Shown piece by piece: positions 10,648 through 21,903 of a stretch of 64,000 nt of DNA. Position numbers and translations under genes: made by a program. The DNA comes from Astragalus membranaceus (Eukaryota; Streptophyta; Magnoliopsida; Fabales; Fabaceae). Location: the NCBI GenBank assembly GCA_039519185.1, contig CM076846.1:184435068-184499067 (forward strand). The letters run 5' to 3'. How positions within the stretch are numbered: position 1 is the stretch's first letter; every line of letters starts with the position of its first letter. Below the pieces are notes generated by a model. That model worked only from the letters and a program-made list of their open reading frames with translations, had not been told where the DNA came from and did no database searches.

Positions 10648-13600
10648 TGTAACACCCCAAATTTAATTAGTTATCTAATTGAATTATTTAATTTAATAAA
10701 TTGGGAATTATACGGTGGTAGATAATAAAATAAATATATATGAGGTAATTGGACCTATTTATAAGGTGAGGGCTAGTATTAATTAATTTAGAGTTTTATT
10801 TTATTCAGGAGGTGTCTAAGTAATTTAAGAGGTGTTGACATGAATTAAGGGGTGCACATGAAGGCCCATGACCATTAGTTGGCCATGACCTTCGAATATC
10901 ACATAAGGGGTCTTAGGGTTTTCTATTCATTTTCATCAAAGGCCAAAACAAAAGAAAGAAAGGAGGCGAAGAGGAGAGTGAGGCCGTGAGGGTTTCTAAG
11001 GGAGAGGAGGAGAAATCGTGAAGGGCTCAAGGCAAAGAAGAGGAAGGCTACAATCCTTGGTGTCTATCTCTCCAAGGTTTCTACTCATCTAAATCTAAGG
11101 TTAGGGGGCTCTCTTTCGTTCGTAATAACCTATAAGATTATTATCCTATATGAGTTAGGTTTAGGATGTTTAAATGATTGATTGGTGTGTTGTTTTGTGT
11201 TCGATGATGTGTTGAAGAATCAAATTAGTAATTCTATGTGGATGTAGATGATTATATGTCAATTGGTGTCATTATGAATATGAGACTAAGTATGCATATG
11301 AGGTGTTTGTTAAATTGCTTAAATGAAATGGTGTGGAAATTGGTGTTTGAGGAGTTGTGGCACTATGTTGCTATTTGGTGTGTGGCGTGTTGCCTGCGTG
11401 TGCGTTGTGGCACTATGTTGCTTGTTGTTGCGTGGTGTTGTGTTTTGTGTGTGATGGTTGAGAGTAAGGGTGAGCGTTTCAATTGAATATAATTGGGTAT
11501 GTAGTGGGTTTTATGGGTTTTGGCGCTGTGATGATTAGAGATGTATATGTTAAGATGGATAAAAGATTGGATTAATTGTGGTGTTATTTTGATGAATTGT
11601 TGGTGTTGGCATGCGATTTACCATGTGATATGATGAGGTGAATTTCGATTTTGGTGAAGGTGGTGTAGTTTAGTTTCGATTTCATGTGTATAGGGACGAG
11701 AACCTATGAATGAGTAAATTGGGATTGAATTAAGGGATGTTATAGTTTGATTGAGTATGTAAGAATTATGTGGTGATGGAGTGATATGATTATAATTATT
11801 CGAATGATACCAAACAAATTGAAAATAGAAAATGTTGCTGTCCAGAAAATTAATAGTGTTGCTGTATGCTGTTTTATAAAAAGAAAATGTTGCTGTCCAT
11901 AAGCCAATAGTGTTGCTGTTGGCTGTTTTATCAAAGAAAATGTTGCTGTTTTGCTGTTCATCAAAATAAAGTATGCTGTTTGCTAGAAAATGTTGCTGTA
12001 TGCTGTTTTACTAAATTAAAAATGTTGCTGTATGCTGTTTCACTAAATTAAAAATGTTGCTGTCCATAAATTAAAAAATGTTGCTGGTTGCTGTTTATCA
12101 AAACAAAGGGGTTGCTGTCTTGCTGTTATTTATATATAGGAGTTGTTGTTTTATGAAAGAAATGCGCCTCTATTTTACAAAAAATGAAGCGCTGCTTTTG
12201 TGTGTAAAGCGTGCTGTTTTCATACTGCTGTTTTGCGCTAAAAGTCCACTGTTTTACTGCTGTTTTTGGACTCGAAAAATATTGCTGTTTTGCGCTAAAA
12301 AGCCACTGTTTCCATTCTGATTTGTCGCTGTTTGTGAACTGATTTTTCTGTATTTTGTAAATGAAAGGAGCGTGTATTGTTACTTAAGATTTAAGGTAAT
12401 TAAACCAGAACTTAATCCAACTGTTTGGATTCCACTTTCCACAAATTGGAATCTGTGGTAAGTGACTGTTTGGATTCCACTTTCCACAAATTGGAATCTG
12501 TGGTGAGTGACTGTTTGGATTCCACTTTCCACAAATTGGAATCTGTGGTGAGTGACTGTTTGGATTCCACTTTCCACAAATTGGAATCTGTGGTAAGTGA
12601 CTGTTTGGATTCCACTTTCCACAAATTGGAATCTGTGGTAAGTGGCCTCTAAGCCCCACTTACCACAGATTACAATTTGTGATGAAATGTTTGCCCAAAA
12701 TTTAAATATGTTGCTATTCGAATTTTTAAATAGGTTGTCACTTAAATTTTTATGTCCAGTTACTTACATTCAAATGGTTTGTCACCTAAATTTTTAATGT
12801 GTTGTTACTTAGAAATTTAGGAGTATTGTTACTTAAGATTTAAAAATGTCGTTACTCCAATTTTTGAGTGTGATGTTTATGAAGAAGTTGATATATTAAT
12901 ATGGTGACTATGACGAATACACTCTATGAGTGTTTGATGATGATGATGATGATGATGAGTACTCCAGGTGAGTGTTTTGATAAAATGCACATGTGTATAT
13001 AGAGTCTCATGGCATGTGCATAATGTGAAGAATAGGCTTCGGCCTCTTGTGAAGAATAGGCTTCGGCCTCCTGTGAAGAATAGGCTTCGGCCTCTTAATT
13101 GTTACGAATATGGTACCATCATGCATATACCCAGGTGTGGGTTGCATTTTCATGCGCATACATGTTTATGACTGGTGATATGAATTACGACTTTGGTTTG
13201 CGTTTAGCGACGATGAGATTGATGATATTGACGATGATGCCTTAGTGCCTATGTTTATTGACGATGATGTCTCTTGGTGATTATTATTGACGATGATGCC
13301 TTAGTGCCTATGGTTATTGACGATGATGTCTCTTGGTGATTATTATTGACGATGTTGCCTTGGTGATTATAATATATACGTTGTAAGATGATGATGTATG
13401 CTCATGAAGTTGTGTATTGGTGTTTCTAGTTGCCTCCTCTAGTATGATGCTCATCTTATTTGTTATTATTTATGTAAAGAGACTCACCCTACTGCTTTTA
13501 TGTTGCTTCTCATGTCGGCAACGTGCAGGTGATAGCGAGTGAAGGTGATCTAGTACCTTTTTCTAGTTGGTCGAGTCAGCTCTGATACGTAGCACCGGGG

Positions 13601-13917
13601 GGGCGTTTTAGCTTACTGTTTTATTTAAATTGATGTTATTAAACTATTTACTTGGTGATGTAACCTAATATGTTGAGACTGGTGTTTTCCCGCTGCGATG
13701 CCTTTATACTGATGTTGACGTAAGCTAAACAGGATATTATTGTTGACTATGGTGCTATGTATTACGCACTTTATGACTTTATGAATAAATCATTTTGGTG
13801 CTATATGTTGTTGTTTTAAAATGTGGCACCCTCTTGCGGTTGCACTGAAAAGGTTTTTGGAAACTCTGATTTTCTTTTAAATAAATTAAATAGTAGTTAT
13901 TTGAATGGGGTGTTACA
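10648..13917 (+). repeat. 5' LTR (3270 bp)
   Basis: Starts TGTAACACCCC and ends GGGGTGTTACA. It holds a GATGAT/GACGATGATG-rich part, a TGCTGTTT-rich part (11830-12310), five copies of a 45-bp repeat (12416-12640) and three copies of a 23-bp AAGAATAGGCTTCGGCCTC unit (13024-13097). Open frames of up to about 90 codons inside it recur in the other LTR and are not genes. Confidence 0.93.
12416..12680. repeat. 45-bp tandem repeat, five copies, self-complementary
   Basis: The unit contains GGATTCCACTTTCCACAAAT followed by TGGAATCTGTGGTAAGTG, so CCACAAATTGGAATCTGTGG can fold on itself. The copies are nearly identical. The same array in the 3' LTR has four copies. The stretch after it (to 12680) is an inverted, diverged partner (CCACTTACCACAGATTACAA). 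Confidence 0.93.
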
Positions 13918-13920
13918 TAG

Positions 13921-13933
13921 TGGTATCAGAGCA
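13921..13933 (+). other. tRNA-iMet primer-binding site
   Basis: TGGTATCAGAGCA, three bases after the 5' LTR, is complementary to the 3' end of plant initiator tRNA-Met. Confidence 0.93.
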
Positions 13934-15608
13934 ATGGTTGGTCCGTCCGGCCAAGTCGTAGAGTCGTTGTGTCGGTTAACGACCAACTGTTGTCTTTTAA
14001 GTGCTGACCAATATTTGTGTTGCAGGTAAACCAAGAGTTGCTACTGGTAAGTGAACTAGTGGGGGAGATGCCCCTACTGGTACTGTGTGTTGTATTGCAT
14101 TTCTGTGTGTGAACTTTGTGTCCCTGTTGTTGGTTGCTGTTCTTTAACTTTCTTGTGGGACGAATTCTGACTTCGTTTGTGTGGTTTTCAATAACTTACC
14201 TTGTTGTTTAATATTTACATGTGTTTCGACTGGTTTAAAATTGTTTCGACGTTAGGTCTTGTATGAACTCTTTGGTGGTGTGTCTTGATGTGGAGTCTAA
14301 GTGCATTGTGGAAATTGTTTTGGTGAATTACGTCAAGCTGTTACCCGACACACAAAAATGTTTTGATCACTCTAAGTGATGTCGTCCATGCTTAAAAATG
14401 TTGAGTTTTGATGTTCCTTGATTTATAATTGTTTCCCATGATGAGACTGTCTGTATTACTTTAACCGTTGTTTCCATGAGTTAGATTGTTTTCCCTATGC
14501 TGAACTATATGGATGGTTATCATTTACTCTAAAAGGGTGTTAGTATTATTTTTATGGCTGATATCGCTGAACTTGGTTCTTGATTTTCTGCTGGTTTAGA
14601 AAACTCTCAATTTTCGAGAAATGTATTAGTTACTTCTTTTAGACCCAAAAGAAAATGTTATCGAGGTTTCTTTGAATCTTCTCAAACCGATTGGAAAGAT
14701 TGAGTGCTCCGATTTTGTGACACCTTTCACTTGCGAAAACTACTTCCAAAAGTAAAATTGTTGATTTTGTTTGAGGGGAGAAAACCGTTCTTACTCGTTT
14801 TCCGCACTACCGCTTATAAACATTTTGGTGTAAAATGAGTATCGCATTTAGTGTTATGCCAATTGTGCGACTGCCGTGTTGTTTAAAGTTTTGTACAATG
14901 AGTGTTCGCTGTTCCTAATTATTAAATTATCTGTTTTGAGAGTTTGTGACTTGTCTTGCTGTAACTACGCACTTAGTAAACTTTTCATGATGTTGTTGAC
15001 GTTATTGTTGTTGTTGTTTTGCTGGTTGCTGTTGCTGTTTCCTGAAAAATTATTGTTGCCGTTTCTGAAAATAATTGCTGCTGTTCCCTGAAAATTGTTA
15101 CTGCTGCTTTCGGAAAATTACTGTTACTGTCCCTGATTTTGTGCACTGCTCCTACTTTTATGAGTTGTGCCTATTTTAATTGTTGACCGTTCCGTGTGTC
15201 TGGTTCTTTCTATTATGTTATTAGCTGTTGCCGGTGCCTTAGTGCCCGATTGTTGTGACTGAGTTGTTAATATTGCTGTTGTTGATGATGTTGTTACTAA
15301 TGATGTTGATATTAATATTGTTGTTGTCATCGTTGTTGTCTTGTCTTGGGTATCGCCGAATGGCCCAAGTTGTGTTGATGTTCTGTCGTGGGTACCGCCG
15401 AATGGCCCACATGGTTTCGTTGTTGTGATTGCTGATTTGTTGTTGTGGGCCTATGGCCATTGTTGATAAGCGATAGATGATCCCGGAGTCTGACTGTGAT
15501 GATAAAATGCGTTGTTGTAATAATGTTGTCATAGAACCAAACCATTAGCAGGCTGTTAGTGTGCGTACCCATGAGGATAGATGAGTGAGATAGAATGCAA
15601 GTTAGTCT
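13934..15608. other. Internal non-coding domain of the LARD-like element
   Basis: No frame resembles a retrotransposon protein. Between 14980 and 15430 it is rich in TTGTTG/GCTGTT runs, with two copies of a GGGTAYCGCCGAATGGCCCA motif near 15347 and 15391. It replaces the gag-pol region expected in an autonomous element. Confidence 0.7.
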
Positions 15609-15680
15609 ATCAGAGTGGCGCAGCGGAGTAGAGAGTGAGCCTGATTATTACTGCTTGAAGTTACCTGGCTGAACAAGTAG
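15609..15680 (+). other. Degenerate initiator tRNA-Met-like sequence inside the retrotransposon
   Basis: ATCAGAGTGGCGCAGCGGA at 15609-15627 matches the first 19 nt of plant initiator tRNA-Met as I know it. ACCTGGCT at 15663-15670 matches the 3' part of the T arm to acceptor stem at nearly the right spacing (offset about 54 against 58). The middle is diverged and the anticodon region is not preserved, so it is not a working tRNA gene. Its presence in an element that also carries the tRNA-iMet primer site suggests capture of primer tRNA sequence (inference). Confidence 0.55.
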
Positions 15681-15828
15681 GAGGGACGGCCGCCCAAGCA
15701 CTTACCGCCGGTAATCAAAGCAATAGTAATCAGCGTGATAGGTAGCACTAGTTGTCTAGATGGCTGTAGTTGGTAGTGGAGGAGTGTTGGCTTTAGCAGA
15801 AGAAAATTTCGAGGACGAAATTCTTGTA

Positions 15829-15840
15829 AGTGGGGGAGAG
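15829..15840 (+). other. Polypurine tract
   Basis: AGTGGGGGAGAG, one base before the 3' LTR, primes plus-strand synthesis in LTR elements. Confidence 0.85.
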
Positions 15841-15841
15841 T

Positions 15842-18800
15842 TGTAACACCCCAAATTTAATTAGTTATCTAATTGAATTATTTAATTTAATAAATTGGGA
15901 ATTATACGGTGGTAGATAATAAAATAAATATATATGAGGTAATTGGACCTATTTATAAGGTGAGGGCTAGTATTAATTAATTTAGAGTTTTATTTTATTC
16001 AGGAGGTGTCTAAGTAATTTAAGAGGTGTTGACATGAATTAAGGGGTGCACATGAAGGCCCATGACCATTAGTTGGCCATGACCTTCGAATATCACATAA
16101 GGGGTCTTAGGGTTTTCTATTCATTTTCACCAAAGGCCAAAACAAAAGAAAGAAAGGAGGCGAAGAGGAGAGTGAGGCCGTGAGGGTTTCTAAGGGAGAG
16201 GAGGAGAAATCGTGAAGGGCTCAAGGCAAAGAAGAGGAAGGCTACAATCCTTGGTGTCTATCTCTCCAAGGTTTCTACTCATCTAAATCTAAGGTTAGGG
16301 GGCTCTCTTTCGTTCGTAATAACCTATAAGATTATTATCCTATATGAGTTAGGTTTAGGATGTTTAAATGATTGATTGGTGTGTTGTTTTGTGTTCGATG
16401 ATGTGTTGAAGAATCAAATTAGTAATTCTATGTGGATGTAGATGATTATATGTCAATTGGTGTCATTATGAATATGAGACTAAGTATGCATATGAGGTGT
16501 TTGTTAAATTGCTTAAATGAAATGGTGTGGAAATTGGTGTTTGAGGAGTTGTGGCACTATGTTGCTATTTGGTGTGTGGCGTGTTGCCTGCGTGTGCGTT
16601 GTGGCACTATGTTGCTTGTTGTTGCGTGGTGTTGTGTTTTGTGTGTGATGGTTGAGAGTAAGGGTGAGCGTTTCAATTGAATATAATTGGGTATGTAGTG
16701 GGTTTTATGGGTTTTGGCGCTGTGATGATTAGAGATGTATATGTTAAGATGGATAAAAGATTGGATTAATTGTGGTGTTATTTTGATGAATTGTTGGTGT
16801 TGGCATGCGATTTACCATGTGATATGATGAGGTGAATTTCGATTTTGGTGAAGGTGGTGTAGTTTAGTTTCGATTTCATGTGTATAGGGACGAGAACCTA
16901 TGAATGAGTAAATTGGGATTGAATTAAGGGATGTTATAGTTTGATTGAGTATGTAAGAATTATGTGGTGATGGAGTGATATGATTATAATTATTCGAATG
17001 ATACCAAACAAATTGAAAATAGAAAATGTTGCTGTCCAGAAAATTAATAGTGTTGCTGTATGCTGTTTTATAAAAAGAAAATGTTGCTGTCCATAAGCCA
17101 ATAGTGTTGCTGTTGGCTGTTTTATCAAAGAAAATGTTGCTGTTTTGCTGTTCATCAAAATAAAGTATGCTGTTTGCTAGAAAATGTTGCTGTATGTCAT
17201 TTGGCAGTGTTGTTGTATGCTGTTTTACTAAATTAAAAATGTTGCTGTATGCTGTTTCACTAAATTAAAAATGTTGCTGTCCATAAATTAAAAAATGTTG
17301 CTGGTTGCTGTTTATCAAAACAAAGGGGTTGCTGTCTTGCTGTTATTTATATATAGGAGTTGCTGTTTTATGAAAGAAATGCGCCTCTATTTTACAAAAA
17401 ATGAAGCGCTGCTTTTGTGTGTAAAGCGTGCTGTTTTCATACTGCTGTTTTGCGCTAAAAGTCCACTGTTTTACTGCTGTTTTTGGACTCGAAAAATATT
17501 GCTGTTTTGCGCTAAAAAGCCACTGTTTCCATTCTGATTTGTCGCTGTTTGTGAACTGATTTTTCTGTATTTTGTAAATGAAAGGAGCGTGTATTGTTAC
17601 TTAAGATTTAAGGTAATTAAACCAGAACTTAATCCAACTGTTTGGATTCCACTTTCCACAAATTGGAATCTGTGGTAAGTGACTGTTTGGATTCCACTTT
17701 CCACAAATTGGAATCTGTGGTGAGTGACTGTTTGGATTCCACTTTCCACAAATTGGAATCTGTGGTAAGTGACTGTTTGGATTCCACTTTCCACAAATTG
17801 GAATCTGTGGTAAGTGGCCTCTAAGCCCCACTTACCACAGATTACAATTTGTGATGAAATGTTTGCCCAAAATTTAAATATGTTGCTATTCGAATTTTTA
17901 AATAGGTTGTCACTTAAATTTTTATGTCCAGTTACTTACATTCAAATGGTTTGTCACCTAAATTTTTAATGTGTTGTTACTTAGAAATTTAGGAGTATTG
18001 TTACTTAAGATTTAAAAATGTCGTTACTCCAATTTTTGAGTGTGATGTTTATGAAGAAGTTGTGATATTAATATGGTGACTCTGACGAATACACTCTATG
18101 AGTGTTTGATGATGATGATGATGATGAGTACTCCAGGTGAGTGTTTTGATGAAATGCACATGTGTATATAGAGTCTCATGGCATGTGCATAATGTGAAGA
18201 ATAGGCTTCGGCCTCTTGTGAAGAATAGGCTTCGGCCTCCTGTGAAGAATAGGCTTCGGCCTCTTAATTGTGACGAATATGGTACCATCATGCATATACC
18301 CAGGTGTGGGTTGCATTTTCATGCGCATACATGTTTATGACTGGTGATATGAATTACGACTTTGGTTTGCGTTTAGCGACGATGAGATTGATGATATTGA
18401 CGATGATGCCTTAGTGCCTATGTTTATTGACGATGATGTCTCTTGGTGATTATTATTGACGATGATGCCTTAGTGCCTATGGTTATTGACGATGATGTCT
18501 CTTGGTGATTATTATTGACGATGTTGCCTTGGTGATTATAATATATACGTTGTAAGATGATGATGTATGCTCATGAAGTTGTGTATTGGTGTTTCTAGTT
18601 GCCCCCTCTAGTATGATGCTCATATTATTTGTTATTATTTATGTAAAGAGACTCACCCTACTGCTTTTATGTTGCTTCTCATGTCGGCAACGTGCAGGTG
18701 ATAGCGAGTGAAGGTGATCTAGTACCTTTTTCTAGTTGGTCGAGTCAGCTCTGATACGTAGCACCGGGGGGGGGGCGTTTTAGCTTACTGTTTTATTTAA

Positions 18801-19089
18801 ATTGATGTTATTAAACTATTTACTTGGTGATGTAACCTAATATGTTGAGACTGGTGTTTTCCCGCTGCGATGCCTTTATACTGATGTTGACGTAAGCTAA
18901 ACAGGATATTATTGTTGACTATGGTGCTATGTATTACACACTTTATGACTTTATGAATAAATCATTTTGGTGCTATATGTCGTTGTTTTAAAATGTGGCA
19001 CCCTCTTGCGGTTGCACTGAAAAGGTTTTTGGAAACTCTGATTTTCTTTTAAATAAATTAAATAGTAGTTATTTGAATGGGGTGTTACA
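15842..19089 (+). repeat. 3' LTR (3248 bp)
   Basis: Nearly identical to 10648-13917. Clear differences are four instead of five copies of the 45-bp repeat (17634-17815), about 24 extra bases near 17193-17217, and a longer G run near 18765. Target duplication AGTTG follows at 19090-19094. Confidence 0.93.
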
Positions 19090-19094
19090 AGTTG

Positions 19095-20194
19095 TATGTG
19101 GCCTGCTATGTGTCTCGAATACCCACTTAATATATATTGTTTTTAAAATATTTTACTGTTGGTATATGCTTGACACTATTAATTTGTGAACACCCCGTCT
19201 ATTATCATCATCACATGCATGTGCATTTGGTCTTTTTCAAAACAAAACCACGAACCTTTTTTAAACCACCACTTTTGCTACCCAATGTTTTCCAAAACTA
19301 AACCACTGCTTCTGCTACGAAATTAATAGTGTTTTATTGACGGCTCTTTTGCTGAAATAAACATGCATTAATGCCTGCCTTCTAAGCCAATAACCTATAG
19401 TGTGTAACTTACTATGCAAATATTCTGATTCCAATTTAAGTCTTGACTTAACTACTCTATCCGTTTAACAGTTACCATATTAACAATTAGCTCATTTAAC
19501 TCTCGCCTTTCTTATAATAAATATTATTATCATTTTCTTACACATGTAAAGTTCAAAACTTGGCACACATATTAATAAAAGAGAGTAAGATATATCTCTT
19601 ATCAGATTTTCAACCAATGGTACTTCAAATTAATGATTGCGATATATTATATTAGGGTTTATTTATTTTCTTTATATCTCCCTAAATTTGTGCTTAATAA
19701 ACATTACTGTTTACGATTAATTTTCATTCCAGCAAAAGGTAATTTAGAGATGGTCATTTAGCATTTAATGGCTTTTAGAGTTTCTAATAGAGGGCCCTAA
19801 TATATTATAAGTGTATTTAACTTTTTCTTATTAGTTGATAGAGGTAGTTTAAATTAGGTCATGGGATTGAACAATAAAGATAGATAGGTGAGATGAGAGA
19901 ATCCAATATGGATAGAGATGGTAATGTCAATGTAATCTAAAATGAACAATAAAGATAGATTGCTGAGATGAGAGAATCCGATAAGGATAGAGATGGTAAT
20001 GTCAATGTAATCTAAATATGACACATGTTTGCCACGTCCCGCTATGTGTTGTCAAATAAACCATGCATGCCTACCATGTGTGCAATAGTCAGGTGTCCCC
20101 TCATGCGCATTGCCAGTATACACTATGCATGACTGCCATGTGTACAACAAACAATATTGTTGCATTTCTTTAAATCAGAATGAAACTTCGACTA
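19095..20194. other. Intergenic AT-rich DNA
   Basis: No gene seen. Contains a 75-bp tandem duplication at 19868-20016 and motifs such as GCCATGTGT near 20040-20145 repeated loosely. Confidence 0.4.
19868..20016. repeat. 75-bp tandem duplication
   Basis: TGAACAATAAAGATAGAT starts both copies (19868 and 19943). Each continues through GAGATGAGAGAATCC and GGATAGAGATGGTAATGTC. Confidence 0.9.
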
Positions 20195-21119
20195 TCTATA
20201 AAAGAAGAAGCAATTATTGAGTTTTCCATATTACTCTCTATTCTATATATACCAGTCTCTATAAAAGAAGAAGCAATTAATGATGTTGATTTTAAAATCA
20301 TACAATCGTGATTAAGGTAAAAATATTAATTCAAGTATCACCCTTTATAGATAAGGTTATTATCCTATATCCCACCTCAACCAATTAATGGCGACACATG
20401 TTTCATCTTTCGATCGATGCTTTTTTTTATACAATAACTGTGTGTGAATAGTATACACCATAAACTCTGACAAATAGATGCAAGAATTGATTTTTATTGG
20501 ATATAAAATAGGTAGATCAGAAAAAGATCATTTATTCACATGCATTCACTGTTATCATAGGACACATATTAACATATAATATTACAAACAATTAATAAAT
20601 GAGTGTAGTTCGGTTTTATTAATTTTACGAGCAAACATTTGTAACCATAAATTGAGTACGAAATAATAAACTATTTTAAATGGTAATGCTACTATTATTA
20701 AAATAGTAGTACAGAATAATTAACTATTTTAAATTTGTCTCCTTTTAGTTCAGCGTCAAAATATATATTTTGCATTAGTTGGCTTCTGGTCTTTCAAAAT
20801 ATATACTATATTGTATGCTCTTTAAGTTCAGCAATTTTATTTTAGACTTATTATGGTAAGATTATAAGTTGTTAATTTCTTGGAGCAACTCCACAAGTAA
20901 TTAAGCTAAACATATTCACAATATTTTCTTTGTTTTGAGTTCAGCAAGCAACGAAACATTAATTTTGCACCAACCCTTTGCAAATATATTGTGTGAAATA
21001 ATATTCTACGAATTAATTTATTTATCTGAATGTATTCCTTTCAACGAAAGCATTCTACCAAATAAATTCCAAGAATTAGTATAGCGTTAGCCCGTGCGAA
21101 ACACAGGTCAAAAGACTAG
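20195..21119 (+). mobile_element. Non-autonomous Helitron candidate
   Basis: The 5' end is A followed by TCTATAAAAGAAGAAGC at 20195, a common plant Helitron left-end form. The 3' end has an imperfect hairpin CCCGTG-CGAAA-CACAGG, then TCAAAAGA and CTAG at 21116-21119, with T next. There is no target duplication, as expected. A second left-end-like motif, TCTCTATAAAAGAAGAAGC, lies near 20264. No helicase is encoded. The call is motif-based. Confidence 0.5.
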
Positions 21120-21891
21120 TTTTCTATATTTCCCATTTGTCATGACTCAAAATAAGCAAAGTGTTCCTTATATGAGCACCAACGTCTAAATATCTAACAA
21201 TAACAAATTCTAGCTGTCTCCCAGCTAGTCAATCCCAATCTATATATAATTATAATTATAATTATAATATTCTACCCCTTTCACACGCCATCCAATTAGG
21301 GATTTGTTCACTTTTAATTTAACCACGCAATCCATTCACTTTTCCATGCCCTTAACTATTACACCACTTGTTGTCAAAAAAAAAACTATAACAACTTGGG
21401 AGTCAAAATTAATACGAACATAAGAGCATCTCTAACCTTGTGTAAAAAAAAAGAGCATCTCTAATTAAAAGGTAAATCCGTTATGTAATTTTTCCTGAAA
21501 TGGATTTTTCGATTTAAAAAATAAATTCGTTTTTGGTTTTTTTCCCAAAACGGATTTATTTTTTAATTAGATAAATCCATTAGTTATATTACTGAGGAGC
21601 ATTATGGAAATATCAAATTTTATGGGGGTATAGAGCCATGTGGTGGGGGTACCAAAAAAAACTCTTGTTAAATAGCTCCCATAATTAATTTAGCACCTCC
21701 CCACCAAATAATACCAATAGGTGGCAAAATGGATTACCCATCCCGCATATGAGTGGCTCATATGTGTCAAACTCTAGCTTTTCTGGGTCAAGCCAAAAAA
21801 CACGAAACAAATGGGCTCAAAGTTTACTACACAAGTCTGGCTTTATGTGGGTTGCAGGCTTTTTGAGCTAGTCGCATATATCTTTTTGTAA
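21120..21891. other. Intergenic DNA
   Basis: Has a short (TAA/TTA)n tract near 21246-21266 and an inverted pair AAAAATAAATTCGTTTT/AAAACGGATTTATTTTTT around 21517-21562, perhaps a small MITE. No gene seen. Confidence 0.4.
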
Positions 21892-21903
21892 ATATATTTT
21901 CTT

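Larger units (their letters stand above)
10648..19089 (+). mobile_element. Complete non-autonomous LTR retrotransposon (LARD-like, 8.4 kb)
   Basis: Two long direct repeats, 10648-13917 and 15842-19089, start TGTAACACCCC and end GGGGTGTTACA. The 5-bp duplication AGTTG flanks the unit at 10643-10647 and 19090-19094. A perfect tRNA-iMet primer site (13921-13933) and a polypurine tract (15829-15840) fix the plus orientation. The internal domain is only 1.9 kb and encodes no gag, protease, integrase or reverse transcriptase, so replication would depend on proteins from another element. The end sequence before the 3' LTR (TTTCGAGGACGAAATTC, then GTGGGGGAGAG) resembles that of Ty3/gypsy elements; the superfamily is inferred. 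By eye the LTRs differ by roughly a dozen substitutions plus a few indels over 3.2 kb, so insertion is recent. Confidence 0.93.

Noticed and set aside
11238..11486. 82-codon frame (also at 16432-16680)
   Set aside because: Identical in both LTRs, low complexity, and with no similarity to known proteins.
12416..12640. CRISPR-like direct repeat array
   Set aside because: The units are contiguous without unique spacers, lie inside an LTR and recur in the other LTR.
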